Shown here piece by piece: positions 8,556 through 18,283 of a DNA stretch of 64,000 nucleotides; position 1 is the stretch's first letter, and each line of letters opens with the position of its first letter. Below the pieces are notes generated by a model. It was given only the letters and a program-made list of their open reading frames with translations, made no database searches and was not told where the DNA came from. Location of the stretch: NCBI RefSeq assembly GCF_010120715.1, contig NZ_CP047591.1:2728001-2792000 (forward strand), in the 5' to 3' direction. Source of the DNA: Aminipila terrae (GTDB lineage Bacteria > Bacillota > Clostridia > Peptostreptococcales > Anaerovoracaceae). A program made the position numbers and the translations under genes.

Positions 8556-9029
8556 ATGAAAGTGTTTATTGTGTTTCTTGGAATTCTCATGGTAAGTGTT
8601 TCTGCAATGGTATATCAGGGAGATTTGGGAGCTTATGGACATGAACAATTACTATTAAAAGAAGCAGCGGAGGAATGTGCAGCAGGAGCAGCGTTGTTTC
8701 TGGATGAAGATGCATACTCAAAAGGCCTTGTGGTTTTTAATTATGAACAGGGAGAAACCTATATAAAAAATTATCTGGCATACATAAAAAGAAATTCAAA
8801 AGCTTTGTCAAAAGGAATAATACGTTATAAAACGGAATTTGAAGATGAAAACAAGGGATATTCCCCGTCTAACAGGGAGAAAACACCAGCAGTTACAGTA
8901 GAAATAAAAGTATCTACTGAAGACTTATTCCGAGGGCCCTTTGTGGAAGTGACAAGCTTGGAAAGAAGAGCGCGATATGAATTGCCGGAGGAAAAACAGA
9001 AAAGCTTTTTTTATGCAGGCGACAGTTAG
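8556..9029 (+). CDS. TadE/TadF-like secreted pseudopilin candidate
   Basis: 157 residues. The N-terminal hydrophobic stretch MKVFIVFLGILMVSVSAMV is followed by a helix rich in Glu and Ala (LLLKEAAEECAAGAALFLDE), as in TadE-family proteins, then a beta-rich region with VTVEIKVSTEDLF. RBS GGTGGG is upstream. The 3' end overlaps the next gene by about 50 bases if that gene starts at 8977. Function inferred from topology and operon membership. Confidence 0.5.
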   Translation: MKVFIVFLGILMVSVSAMVYQGDLGAYGHEQLLLKEAAEECAAGAALFLDEDAYSKGLVVFNYEQGETYIKNYLAYIKRNSKALSKGIIRYKTEFEDENKGYSPSNREKTPAVTVEIKVSTEDLFRGPFVEVTSLERRARYELPEEKQKSFFYAGDS

Positions 9030-9921
9030 TGCAATTGTCGCTTTTTCTATTCTTTGGATTGCCATTGATGAAGCAGATCAGAATCCTGTTTATAGGCCAG
9101 ATTATAAAAAGGATTCTTTAAACTACATTTTTGAAGATATAAGAACCACAGGAAAGTTTGGACAGGACCAAAATAATAAACTGGAATTAACTGAAGATGA
9201 ATATAAAGAAATATTCAGGCAAACTGGTTTAGGAAAGCCAGCAGTTGATTATATGATTGAAAATGATAAAAATTATGAAAAGGAAATGAAGTCTTTTCAA
9301 AAAATATTTTTTAACGGTTATCCTTATACTTGTGCTAAAATAGGAGTGTTAACATATAACGAGCGAATGCGGGATAAAAATGGTGAATATATAAAAGGAC
9401 ATGAGATTGTTGATCTGGAGCCGGGAGACGTCCTTGTGAATCTTTCTACTCATACAATGGGGTATCGCCATGGACACTGCGCAATAGTCGTGACGAAACC
9501 CAAAAAAGGGGAAGAAGCCAGAACTATTGAAGCAATTTACATGGGTGAACCCACAGAGTATCAGACTACCAGTAAATGGCGGTCATGTCCGACCCTTGTG
9601 CATTTGAGAATTTCAAAAGAAGCAGCGGAATCAAAGGGGTATACCCAGGAAGAGCTGGGACGATTAATTGCCCAATACGCAGAAGAAAACTGTTTAAATA
9701 TAAATTATGGTATGCTTCCGGAAATAACAAATATCAGAGGTGATAAGATTCGAAACACCAATTGCTCGCATTTAATATGGTATATATTTAAACAATTTGA
9801 CTATGATGTTGACAGTGATGGGGGAGTAATTGTAACTCCTGCAGATATCGCTGCAAGTGATGTATTTGAAATTGTACAGATATACGGAATTAATCCAGAC
9901 ATTAAGGAGGAAAGCAGATGA
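8977..9921 (+). CDS. Permuted papain-like (YiiX/NlpC-P60 type) secreted hydrolase
   Basis: About 314 residues with a basic n-region (CRRKNRK) and hydrophobic segment, so exported or membrane-tethered. The catalytic layout is that of circularly permuted papain-like amidases: an Asp/Gly turn LEPGDVLVNL, then His in HGHCAIVV, and much later Cys in NTNCSHLIWYIF. YiiX/YebB-type members cleave peptidoglycan peptides or lipid amides. Start 8977 keeps the charged n-region; ATG 9013 is an alternative, and neither has a strong ribosome binding site, which suggests coupling to the upstream gene. As the last gene of the Tad-like operon it may open the wall for the appendage, or be an effector. It ends as ATGA over cobT. 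Confidence 0.6.
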   Translation: MNCRRKNRKAFFMQATVSAIVAFSILWIAIDEADQNPVYRPDYKKDSLNYIFEDIRTTGKFGQDQNNKLELTEDEYKEIFRQTGLGKPAVDYMIENDKNYEKEMKSFQKIFFNGYPYTCAKIGVLTYNERMRDKNGEYIKGHEIVDLEPGDVLVNLSTHTMGYRHGHCAIVVTKPKKGEEARTIEAIYMGEPTEYQTTSKWRSCPTLVHLRISKEAAESKGYTQEELGRLIAQYAEENCLNINYGMLPEITNIRGDKIRNTNCSHLIWYIFKQFDYDVDSDGGVIVTPADIAASDVFEIVQIYGINPDIKEESR

Positions 9922-10986
9922 AAACATTAGAAGAAGTTTTAAAAGGAATGAAAGGTGCAGATGAAAAAGCCATAGAGGAAGCACAGAAACACATGGACAG
10001 TTTGATTAAGCCTCTTGGCAGCCTGGGGAAACTTGAAACAATGGCAGTTAAAATGGCAGGTATTACTGGAAAAGTAAATAATAGTGTAGAAAAGAAATGC
10101 TCCATAGTGATGGTAGCTGATAACGGAATATGCGCTGAAGGTGTTGCAGGTACCCCCAGGACATCACATTAATTCAGGGAATGAATATGACAAAGGGCAT
10201 CTGCGGAATGGGTGTCTTATCTGCCCACGCAGGAGCAGACATTAAAGTTGTGGATATTGGTATTATGTCTGATTATAATAATGATAAAGTATATAATAGA
10301 AAAATAAAATATGGTACAGATAATTTTGCTAAAGGCCCCGCCATGAGTCGTGAAGAAGCTATAAAGGCTATGGAAGTAGGTATAGAAATGGTGGAGATGG
10401 CTGTTTCAGAAGGTTATCAAATTTTAGGTACTGGTGAAATGGGGATTGGAAATACCAGCTCAACAAGTGCTGTCTTTATGGCAATAACAGGAGAATCTGC
10501 AGAAAATGCAGTAGGCAAAGGGGCGGACTTACAGATGAAGCTCTTATACATAAAAAGCAGGTAATCAGTGACGCTATAAAATTAAACAATCCCAATCCAA
10601 AAGATCCCGTTGATGTAATTGCAAAAGTAGGCGGACTGGATATAGCCGGAATGGCAGGCTGTTTTCTGGGAGCAGCTTATTTCAGGGTTCCAATTATCAT
10701 TGATGGGGTAATCTCCGCACTTTCGGCTTATGTGGCAGCTCAGATGAACCCTCTTGTGAAAGATTTTATTTTTTCAAGTCATAAGTCAAAAGAACCTGTT
10801 TATGATTTAATCTTTAAAGAATTGGGTATGGAACCGATTTTAGAGATGGATATGAGGCTGGGAGAGGGTACTGGATGTGCACTTGCTTTTCATATCATAT
10901 CAGCAGCATGCGCGGTAATGAATAATATGGCTACATTTGATGATATAAAATATGACCATTCATATCGAATTGATATTAGAAAATAA
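9918..10986 (+). CDS. cobT: Nicotinate-nucleotide-dimethylbenzimidazole phosphoribosyltransferase, two frameshifts
   Basis: CobT makes alpha-ribazole phosphate from dimethylbenzimidazole and nicotinate mononucleotide for cobalamin assembly. Three collinear pieces match the family: IKPLGSLGKLE and VMVADNGICAEGV; then GICGMGVLSAHAGADIKVVDIG and GTGEMGIGNTSSTSAV; then GGLDIAGMAGCFLGAAY and GEGTGCALAFHI. A missing C in CCCCC at 10153-10157 and a missing A near 10531 join them into about 356 residues, the usual length. RBS AAGGAGG is at the end of the upstream gene, which it overlaps by four bases. No other cobalamin gene is in the window. Confidence 0.9.
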
Positions 10987-11001
10987 AGAATATTTTAGGG
11001 G

Positions 11002-11029
11002 TTGAAAAAAAATACCCAAGTGGTATAAT
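11002..11029 (+). promoter_or_regulatory. Promoter of thrS
   Basis: TTGAAA (11002-11007), 16-base spacer ending in an extended TGG, then TATAAT (11024-11029), just upstream of the T-box leader. Confidence 0.75.
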
Positions 11030-11035
11030 TAAGTT

Positions 11036-11328
11036 TAATTTAATATTATTAACGCGTTGATGAGAAGAGTAGGATGGGAAGCATTTACAGAAAGAAGCCG
11101 GCAGATGGAAAGGCTTTAATAGGAACCATTTGAAAACTAACTCGGAGTGGCCCTAATCCGGTCCGGTGATTCCGTTATAATCAAGAAGAGTGGTTTTGTA
11201 AAAATCTTAGAGTGTATGTCATGAATTTCTGGCATACAGGATAGGAAATTACTTAGCAATTAGGGTGGAACCGCGAGAACAGATAACTCGTCCCTTTCTG
11301 CAATTCAAGCAGGAAGGGATTTTTTTAT
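11036..11328 (+). ncRNA. T-box riboswitch, Thr (ACT) specifier
   Basis: Leader of thrS with a stem I GAGAAGAGTA element, the conserved T-box AGGGTGGAACCGCG at 11262-11275 and a terminator (arms TCCCTTTCTGC and GCAGGAAGGGA plus seven T) at 11291-11328. In the specifier loop the codon lies after GAAA and reads ACT at 11136-11138, a Thr codon matching the downstream enzyme. Uncharged tRNA-Thr binding should favour antitermination. The remainder of the 10987-11383 gap is the promoter and the thrS ribosome binding site. Confidence 0.93.
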
Positions 11329-11383
11329 TCCAAAGCCCCCTGCTGAATTGGAAAAAAATATTGATACAGGAGGAATTAGTTAA

Positions 11384-13341
11384 ATGAAGATTACTTTAAA
11401 AGATGGCTCTGTTAAAGAGTACAGTGAACCAAAATCGGTGATAGACATAGCTGCAGATATTAGTGAGGGGCTGGCCAGAATGGCCTGTGCAGGCGAAGTG
11501 AATGGTCAGGTAGTTGATTTAAGAACTGTAATTGATAAGGATTGTGAGTTAAGTATTCTAACAGCAAATGATCCAAAAGGCCTTGCGGCTTACAGACATA
11601 CCTGCTCACATGTTCTTGCTGAAGCAGTAAAGAGACTATATCCAGAAGCCAAGCTTGCCATTGGTCCTTCTATAGATACAGGATATTATTATGATTTTGA
11701 GCATGATCCGTTTTCCAGAGAAGACTTGGATAAAATCGAAGCAGAGATGAAGAAAATTATTAAAGAAGGCAACAAACTTGAAATGTTTACCCTTCCAAGA
11801 ACAGAAGCAATCAAGCTCATGGAAGAAAAAGGAGAACCATACAAGGTTGAACTGATTCAAGATTTACCGGAAGATGCAGTGATTTCTTTCTATAGCCAGG
11901 GAGATTTTGTAGATTTATGTGCAGGCCCCATCTTATGACGACAAAACCTATCAAAGCCTTTAAACTTATATCTTCTTCAGGAGCTTACTGGAGAGGCAGC
12001 GAAAAGAACAAGATGCTTACAAGAATTTATGGTACTGCATTTACGAAAAAAGAAGAATTAAATGAATATTTAGTTTATCTTGAAGATATAAAAAAGCGTG
12101 ATCACAATAAGCTGGGCCGTGAAATGGAACTGTTTGCAACTGTTGACGTCATTGGACAGGGACTTCCTTTATTAATGCCAAAAGGCGCCAAGATGATTCA
12201 GACCTTACAGAGATGGATAGAGGATGAAGAAGAAAAAAGGGGGTATGTGAGAACAAAGACTCCTTTAATGGCCAAGAGAGATTTATATATTATTTCCGAC
12301 CATTGGGCACATTATAAGGAAGGCATGTTTGTTCTTGGTGATGATGATGATGAAAATGCAGAAGTTTTTGCTCTTCGTCCTATGACATGTCCATTCCAGT
12401 ATTATGTATATAAACAGAGTCAGAAATCATATAGAGATTTACCTCTTCGTTATGGTGAAACTTCAACCTTATTTAGAAATGAAGATTCAGGAGAAATGCA
12501 TGGTCTGACTCGTGTTCGTCAGTTTACTATATCTGAGGGACACTTAATTGTAAGACCTGACCAGATTGAAGAGGAATTCAAAGGATGCGTGGATCTGGCT
12601 AAATATTGTCTGACTACATTGGGACTGGAAAAGGATGTAACTTATCGTATGTCCAAATGGGATCCGAATAATAAAGAGAAGTATCTTGGAACTGAGGAAA
12701 CGTGGAATCAGGTACAGGACATGATGAGACAAATATTAAATCATATAGGCATTGAATTTACTGAAGAAGAAGGGGAAGCTGCTTTCTATGGACCTAAGCT
12801 GGATATTCAGGCAAAGAATGTTTATGGTAAGGAAGATACAATGATTACAATCCAGCTGGATATGTTCCTTGCAGAACGATTTGATATGTCCTATGTGGAT
12901 AAGGACGGAGAAAAGAAGAGACCTTATATCATTCACAGAACTTCCATGGGTTGTTATGAACGAACTCTTGCCTGGTTAATTGAGAAATATGCTGGTAAGT
13001 TCCCAACCTGGCTTTGCCCTGAACAGGTTCGTATTCTTCCTATTTCTGAAAAGTACCATGACTATGCAAAGATAGTTAAAGAGGAACTTCAGAAAAATGG
13101 TATACTTGTAACCATTGATGAACGAAGTGAAAAGATTGGTTATAAAATTCGTGAAACCAGACTTGCAAGAGTTCCTTATATGCTTGTTGTAGGTCAGAAA
13201 GAAGCAGAAGAAGGGGGTGTATCTGTAAGAAGTCGTTTCAATGGAGATGAAGGACAGAAGCCACTTCAGCAGTTTATCAATGAAATCTGTGAAGAAATTA
13301 GAACCAAAGAAATAAAGACTATCAATGTAGAAGAAGAATAA
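11384..13341 (+). CDS. thrS: Threonyl-tRNA synthetase, one frameshift
   Basis: Essential class II synthetase charging tRNA-Thr. Starts with ATG 11384 after GGAGGAATTAG and begins with a TGS domain (ITLKDGSVKEY). The editing domain carries YRHTCSHVLAEAVK and DLCAGP; the catalytic core shows RPMTCPFQYYVYK, RYGETSTLFRNEDSGEMHGLTRVRQF split over motif 2, and RTSMGCYERTLAWLIE (motif 3); the C-terminal anticodon-binding domain includes YMLVVGQKEAEEGGVSVR. The frame breaks at 11926-11929, where one C is missing from CCCC within GPHLM. Restored length about 652 residues is normal. Because the gene is essential and otherwise perfect, the break is almost certainly a sequence error. Confidence 0.96.
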
Positions 13342-13355
13342 AAATCATTTAATTA

Positions 13356-13422
13356 AAGGACTGATGCAAAAATAATAAGTAGCTTAGGGTTACAAATTAT
13401 GTATGCTTTAGTCCTTTTTAAA
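13356..13422 (+). terminator. Possible terminator after thrS
   Basis: AAAGGACT at 13356 can pair with AGTCCTTT before a short T run at 13415-13422, but the loop between them is long (about 50 bases), so this is weak. Confidence 0.3.
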
Positions 13423-13557
13423 TAAGAGTATATATGGAAAAATGAAAAGGATGTTTTTGGAGCAGGTTGTGGTATACTTCATAATAATTGACTTAGTTTT
13501 AAAATGTACAAAAGTAATATATAATAACCATTACATGAGAAAAAGGAGGAACAGCAG

Positions 13558-13842
13558 ATGTTTGGAAAAAAAGAGAAAAAAGAATGGCGCAGCGGAGTTT
13601 ATCTATGTACAGCAAAAGACAGTTTTGAGGCAGACCTGTTAGAATCAAAGCTTCGCAGTGAAAATATTCCCTGTGAGAAAAAATATCAGGGAGCCAGTAA
13701 TTTCCTGGAAATCGCCATGGGAGCCAGCAGCGCTTTCCCTATAGATATATATGTACCGGAAGAAACCATTGAAGACGCAAAGAATATAATTATTGCTGTA
13801 CCTTTAGAAGAATGTGATATAGAAGATATTGATTTTAAGTAA
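13558..13842 (+). CDS. DUF2007-type small protein
   Basis: 94 residues, cytosolic. The stretch VYLCTAKDSFEADLLESKL followed by RSENIPCEKK and DIYVPEETIEDAKNII is the pattern of the DUF2007 (putative signal transducing protein) family, a ferredoxin-like small domain of unknown function. Strong RBS AAAAGGAGGAAC lies upstream. Genes either side are unrelated, so context gives no function. Confidence 0.75.
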   Translation: MFGKKEKKEWRSGVYLCTAKDSFEADLLESKLRSENIPCEKKYQGASNFLEIAMGASSAFPIDIYVPEETIEDAKNIIIAVPLEECDIEDIDFK

Positions 13843-13915
13843 AAACTGGTATATGATATAGTCAGATAAGGTAAATTCATTTTGTTAAATAATTATAAAA
13901 AGAAGGTGTATGATT

Positions 13916-14119
13916 ATGGATGGAATTTTATCTTCGTATACGGGTTTGCAGGCACAGCAGCTGCAGCAAAATGTATCCATGTCTGTTCTTAACATGGCCA
14001 TGGATTCTCAGAGTCAGGCTGCGCAACAAATGATTGCAGATATGCCACCGGCCCCAGCTGCTCAGGGCGTACCAGTTGCTAAAGGAGAACTTGGCTTCAA
14101 TATAGACGTTTATGCATAG
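13916..14119 (+). CDS. YjfB-family small protein
   Basis: 67 residues. GLQAQQLQQNVSMSVLNMAMDSQSQ resembles the YjfB family, found in many motile Firmicutes and sometimes labelled putative motility protein, although its function is not established. I chose ATG 13916 because AGAAGG at 13901-13906 is nine bases away; the ATG two codons earlier is only three bases from it. Tail PPAPAAQGVPVAKGELGF is low-complexity. Followed by a terminator, so probably monocistronic. Confidence 0.7.
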   Translation: MDGILSSYTGLQAQQLQQNVSMSVLNMAMDSQSQAAQQMIADMPPAPAAQGVPVAKGELGFNIDVYA

Positions 14120-14149
14120 ATACAGATTTAGATTTAGATTTGTATGCAG

Positions 14150-14197
14150 CGGCTACATATAAAGAATTTTTGATTCTGATATGTGGTCGTTTTTTTG
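14150..14197 (+). terminator. Rho-independent terminator
   Basis: Long hairpin CGGCTACATAT pairing with ATATGTGGTCG, with an inner AGAAT/ATTCT helix, followed by TTTTTTT. Confidence 0.85.
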
Positions 14198-14237
14198 ATT
14201 ATAAAGAAAATTTTTGTGTGAATTGAAAGGGAGATTC

Positions 14238-15674
14238 ATGAAAGCAATTATTCCTGAATTTGATGAGAATTCAACGAGACCGCTTTATTTACAGCTGTAT
14301 GATTATATAAAAAAACAGATATTGTCAAATGAAATGAACCCAAATGAAAAACTACCTTCACTCCGGAGTCTGGCAGAAAGGTTGAATCTCAGTATTACTA
14401 CTGTTAACCTTGCTTACAGCCAGCTTAATGTGGAGGGTTACATATATAGTAAACCCCAGTCCGGGTACTATGTGTGTAACATCCTGCATAGGGGGGAAAA
14501 GTCTGCAATTGATAGTAAGACAGAATTGTACGACAAAAGTGGCATGGAATATTCTTTATTTCCAGTAGATGTGGAAAAGACAGATGAATCTTCGGTTTTC
14601 CAGTATGATCTTTCATGCTTTGATTTTAATAAATGGAAAAAATGTATGAATAAAGTTTTGACGGAGTATCCTCATCTGCTTATGTTTGAAAGTGATCCTC
14701 AGGGAGAACTGGCTTTAAGATATGAAATTTCTAAATATATTTACCGCTCAAGAGGAGTTGTATGCAATCCGGAACAGATTGTAATAGGTGCAGGAACCCA
14801 GCAGATAACAAGCCATTTATGCCTGATACTGTCTAAACTTGGCATTAACCATGTGGCGGTTGAAGAGCCGGGATATTTACCGGTTAAAAACATGTTCAGA
14901 GACAGAGGCTTTGTTATAACACCAGTTGATGTGGACAAAGATGGTATTAAAATTCACAGGCTGCCGGCAAACATAAAGTCAGCTGTATATGTAAGTCCTT
15001 CCAATCAATTCCCTACGGGTGCAGTAATGCCTATTGCAAAAAGATATCAGCTGCTGGAATGGGCAAATCACAACAACAGTATTATCATTGAAGATGATTA
15101 CGATAGTGAGCTCAGGTATTTCGGGAAACCCATACCTGCACTACAGGGCCTTGACAATGATCAGAGAGTAGTTTATCTGGGGTCCTTTTCATCTACTTTA
15201 TTTTCTTCCATAAAAATCAGTTATATGGTATTGCCAGAGAAAATGGCTGATATATTTAAAGAAATAGGGCACGGATATACGCAGACCTGCTCTAAAACAG
15301 AACAACTTACCCTGGCTTTATTTATGGAACAGGGATTATATCAGACCAATATAAAGAAGTTGAGACATTTGTATTCGCGGAAACTACAGAAAGTCATAGG
15401 AGCTATCCATAAATACGGGAACGGAATAATAAAACCTACAAATACTTCGTCTGGAATTAATATGATTATCAATGTAAACAGTAAGAAAAGTGCTGGGAAA
15501 CTTTGCAGCGAGGCCAAAGCATTAGGGGTGTCGGCTACACCAGTTTCCATATATGCGGATGATCCCACCGGGCATCAGTTAACCATGCTGGTTTTTTATT
15601 ACAATCAGATTCCTATTAATCAGATTGAAAATACCATCCAATCATTGATAAAAATATGGACCACAGTTAAGTAA
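14238..15674 (+). CDS. MocR-type GntR regulator with aminotransferase-fold domain
   Basis: Transcription factor with an N-terminal winged helix (PLYLQLYDYIKKQIL, KLPSLRSLAERLNLS, TVNLAYSQLNVEGYI) fused to a fold-type I aminotransferase domain (IGAGTQQITSHLC, VSPSNQFPTGAVMP, IEDDYDSELRY). MocR proteins normally hold PLP on a Lys in the motif SFSKTL; here the motif reads GSFSSTLFSSIKISYMVLP, with Ser in that place. It may sense another ligand or bind PLP non-covalently. ATG 14238 has AAAGGGAG upstream; an in-frame ATG eight codons earlier has none. The flavoprotein gene follows after 20 bases and could be a target or cotranscribed. Confidence 0.85.
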   Translation: MKAIIPEFDENSTRPLYLQLYDYIKKQILSNEMNPNEKLPSLRSLAERLNLSITTVNLAYSQLNVEGYIYSKPQSGYYVCNILHRGEKSAIDSKTELYDKSGMEYSLFPVDVEKTDESSVFQYDLSCFDFNKWKKCMNKVLTEYPHLLMFESDPQGELALRYEISKYIYRSRGVVCNPEQIVIGAGTQQITSHLCLILSKLGINHVAVEEPGYLPVKNMFRDRGFVITPVDVDKDGIKIHRLPANIKSAVYVSPSNQFPTGAVMPIAKRYQLLEWANHNNSIIIEDDYDSELRYFGKPIPALQGLDNDQRVVYLGSFSSTLFSSIKISYMVLPEKMADIFKEIGHGYTQTCSKTEQLTLALFMEQGLYQTNIKKLRHLYSRKLQKVIGAIHKYGNGIIKPTNTSSGINMIINVNSKKSAGKLCSEAKALGVSATPVSIYADDPTGHQLTMLVFYYNQIPINQIENTIQSLIKIWTTVK

Positions 15675-15694
15675 GAAAAAGAAAGGGCATAGTA

Positions 15695-16927
15695 TTGGCA
15701 GACAAGAATATTTATGATGTAATAATAGTAGGAGGAGGGGCCTCTGGGCTTTTTTGTGCTGCCTCCTATGGAAGGCCTGTAAAGGGACTGATTCTGGAAC
15801 AATCAGATTCCGGAGGTAAAAAACTGCTTATGTCTGGCAGTGGACAGTGTAACATCACTCATAGTGGTGATATAAAAGAATTTATTAAATATTATGGAGA
15901 AAACGGAAAGAAAATCCGCAGTATTTTATATCGATTCAATAATAAATCTGTTGTTGATTTTTTTGAATCAAGGGGCGTGCCTCTTCTGGAAAGAGAGGAT
16001 GGAAAAGTTTTCCCAAAATCATTAGATGCAAAGGACATTTTAAATATACTCAAAGCCTCCGGTAGCCAAAATGGATTTCAGATTAATTATAAACAGAAGG
16101 TCTGCAAAATAGAGATTTCTGATGGGAAATATGTGGTTATATGCGAAGATTTAAAGGATAAGAAACAGGTGAAATATACTGCATTAAAATTAGTAATAGC
16201 TGCAGGTGGGTGTTCGTATCCCTCCACAGGCTCAGATGGCAGCATTTTTCCTGTTCTGGAGGAATTAGGTATCCAAATTATCAAATTAAAACCTGCTCTG
16301 GCTCCAGTTTATGTACAGGAGTATCCCTATACTCAGCTATCCGGAATATCTTTCTCTCCTGCATCTGTAAAGGTAAACCGGAGAGAGAATCAGGATGCAC
16401 TGTTACTTACTCACACTGGTTTTTCAGGGCCTGCAGTAATAAATATTTCCCGGTATGTACACACAGGTGATCAATTGGTCATAAATTATTTCCCGGGAAA
16501 AAGCTTTGAGGAAATATTTTCCGAAATTAAGCAAAATGTTCCAAAAAGTAGTAAACAGACAGTCAATTTTCTGATAGAATATTTAGGTACAGCAATTTCA
16601 AAACGGTTTATTGAAAAGGTTTGCGAACGTGCTGGAATTGAAAGCAGCCGAAAAGTATCCAGTCTAACAGGCGGCCAGATTAAAAGTCTGGCGGAGCTAT
16701 TGACAAGGGATACCTTTTCTGTCAGTGGAACAGGCGGTTTTAATGGGGCTATGGTAACGGCAGGTGGAGTTGCTTTAACAGAAGTAGACTTGAAAACCAT
16801 GGAATGCAGGAAATATCCGGGGCTTTTCTTTGTGGGAGAAGTACTGGACGTGGATGGAGATACAGGTGGATATAATTTACAGTTCGCATGGTCCAGCGGA
16901 TATTTAGCAGCTAATGTAAGTTATTAA
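15695..16927 (+). CDS. FAD-dependent oxidoreductase, HI0933/BaiN-like
   Basis: About 410 residues of the HI0933/YhiN flavoprotein family. N-terminal FAD-binding YDVIIVGGGASGLFCA, then EQSDSGGKKLLMSGSGQCNITH (typical GRKxxxTGNGRCN-like loop), a central IAAGGCSYPSTGSDG, and C-terminal GGVALTEVD ... GLFFVGEVLDVDGDTGGYNLQFAWSSG that closes over FAD. Related proteins include BaiN, proposed in bile acid dehydroxylation, but most members have no known substrate. Start is TTG 15695 with GAAAGGG upstream. Probably one unit with the MocR gene. Confidence 0.9.
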   Translation: MADKNIYDVIIVGGGASGLFCAASYGRPVKGLILEQSDSGGKKLLMSGSGQCNITHSGDIKEFIKYYGENGKKIRSILYRFNNKSVVDFFESRGVPLLEREDGKVFPKSLDAKDILNILKASGSQNGFQINYKQKVCKIEISDGKYVVICEDLKDKKQVKYTALKLVIAAGGCSYPSTGSDGSIFPVLEELGIQIIKLKPALAPVYVQEYPYTQLSGISFSPASVKVNRRENQDALLLTHTGFSGPAVINISRYVHTGDQLVINYFPGKSFEEIFSEIKQNVPKSSKQTVNFLIEYLGTAISKRFIEKVCERAGIESSRKVSSLTGGQIKSLAELLTRDTFSVSGTGGFNGAMVTAGGVALTEVDLKTMECRKYPGLFFVGEVLDVDGDTGGYNLQFAWSSGYLAANVSY

Positions 16928-16960
16928 AAAATATTTTATATGATATGGGGAGGATTAAAA

Positions 16961-18196
16961 ATGAAACCTATTTTAAAAAGATTTATTGATTATGTAAAGA
17001 TTGATACCGAATCTGCAGAAGATGCAGGTGTTGTACCAAGTACCAAAGGGCAGTTTGACCTGGCTAATAAATTAGCGGAAGAGTTGAAAAGCCTGGGTGC
17101 AGCTAATATAAAAGTTGACGAACATGCCTGTGTGACTGCAAAGGTACCAGGTAATCTGGAAGATGGGAAAAAAGTACCAAGTATCGGATTTATTGCCCAT
17201 TTAGATACGGCTCCAGATTGTTCAGGTAAAAATGTTAAGCCACAGATTTTCGAAAATTATGATGGCGGTGAAATCATTATTAATAAAGAAAAAAATATAG
17301 TTTTAACCCCTGGCATGAATCCTGAACTTTTAGACTATGTTGGAAACACTATTGTAACTTCTGACGGAACTACTCTTTTAGGGGCAGATAACAAAGCAGG
17401 GATCGCCATTATTATGGATTCCCTTGAGCAGATTAAAAATCATCCGGAAATAAAACACGGGGATATTTGTGTGGCATTTACCCCAGACGAAGAAGTGCAG
17501 GGCGGTGCCGAATTATTTGATATTGAAGGGTTTGGGGCTGATTTTGCTTTTACAATCGATGGAGATGGTGTTGGCGAATTTAATTACGAGACTTTTAATG
17601 CCGCTGATGCACATATTGAGTGTAAGGGGGTGTGTATACATCCAGGCACGGCTAAAGACAAACTGATAAATCCAATTGTTCTTGCCAATGAATTTTTATC
17701 TGCATTACCAAGAAATGAAGCACCTGAAACAACGGAAGGAAGAGAAGGCTTTTATTATGTATATGAGATTTCTGGAGACACAGATGTTGCCAAGATTGAT
17801 CTTCTGTTAAGAGATTTTGAAAGAGACAGCATGGAAAGAAGGATGACATTCCTTAAGGAAGTTGTTTCCAGGATCAATGAAAAATGGGGAAAAGAATATG
17901 TTTCTATTGATATAAAGACACAGTATTACAACATGAATGATTTCCTGAAAGATCAGGAACATATTATTAATACTGCATTAGAAGCATACAGACAGTGTAA
18001 TCTTGAGCCTAAAATTGTTGCTGTCAGAGGAGGTACAGATGGCTCCACTTTATCAAGAAGAGGACTTCCTACTCCGAACTTATTTGTAGGGGGACACAAT
18101 TATCACAGTGTGTCAGAATTTGCTTCCATAGAAGCTATGGAAAAAGCCAGAGAAGTTGTCATTAAAATATTAGAACTATATGCGTCAAAAGCTTAG
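16961..18196 (+). CDS. pepT: Peptidase T (tripeptidase)
   Basis: Zinc-dependent M20 aminotripeptidase releasing the N-terminal residue of tripeptides in the cytosol. Motifs: GFIAHLDTAPD (zinc His and catalytic Asp), LLGADNKAGIA (bridging Asp), FTPDEEVQGGAELF (catalytic and zinc Glu), FTIDGDGVGEFNYETFNAA, and the C-terminal VRGGTDGSTLS and GGHNYHSVSEF (zinc His). About 411 residues, normal. ATG 16961 has GGGGAGG upstream; an in-frame ATG at 16940 has not. Confidence 0.96.
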   Translation: MKPILKRFIDYVKIDTESAEDAGVVPSTKGQFDLANKLAEELKSLGAANIKVDEHACVTAKVPGNLEDGKKVPSIGFIAHLDTAPDCSGKNVKPQIFENYDGGEIIINKEKNIVLTPGMNPELLDYVGNTIVTSDGTTLLGADNKAGIAIIMDSLEQIKNHPEIKHGDICVAFTPDEEVQGGAELFDIEGFGADFAFTIDGDGVGEFNYETFNAADAHIECKGVCIHPGTAKDKLINPIVLANEFLSALPRNEAPETTEGREGFYYVYEISGDTDVAKIDLLLRDFERDSMERRMTFLKEVVSRINEKWGKEYVSIDIKTQYYNMNDFLKDQEHIINTALEAYRQCNLEPKIVAVRGGTDGSTLSRRGLPTPNLFVGGHNYHSVSEFASIEAMEKAREVVIKILELYASKA

Positions 18197-18283
18197 TCAT
18201 ATGCAAGTTTATAGTTAAGGAAAAACAAAGCTAAGATGTATTTATGGTTTAAAGAATATAGAGGAGCTATTTAAATATACAGT

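Noticed and set aside
11384..13341. thrS as a pseudogene or programmed frameshift
   Set aside because: The gene is essential, motifs on both sides are perfect and the break is a missing C in a C run with no slippery site or stimulatory structure.
13442..13642. Open frame of 66 codons before the DUF2007 gene
   Set aside because: Overlaps the better supported 13558 gene in another frame and has no ribosome binding site.
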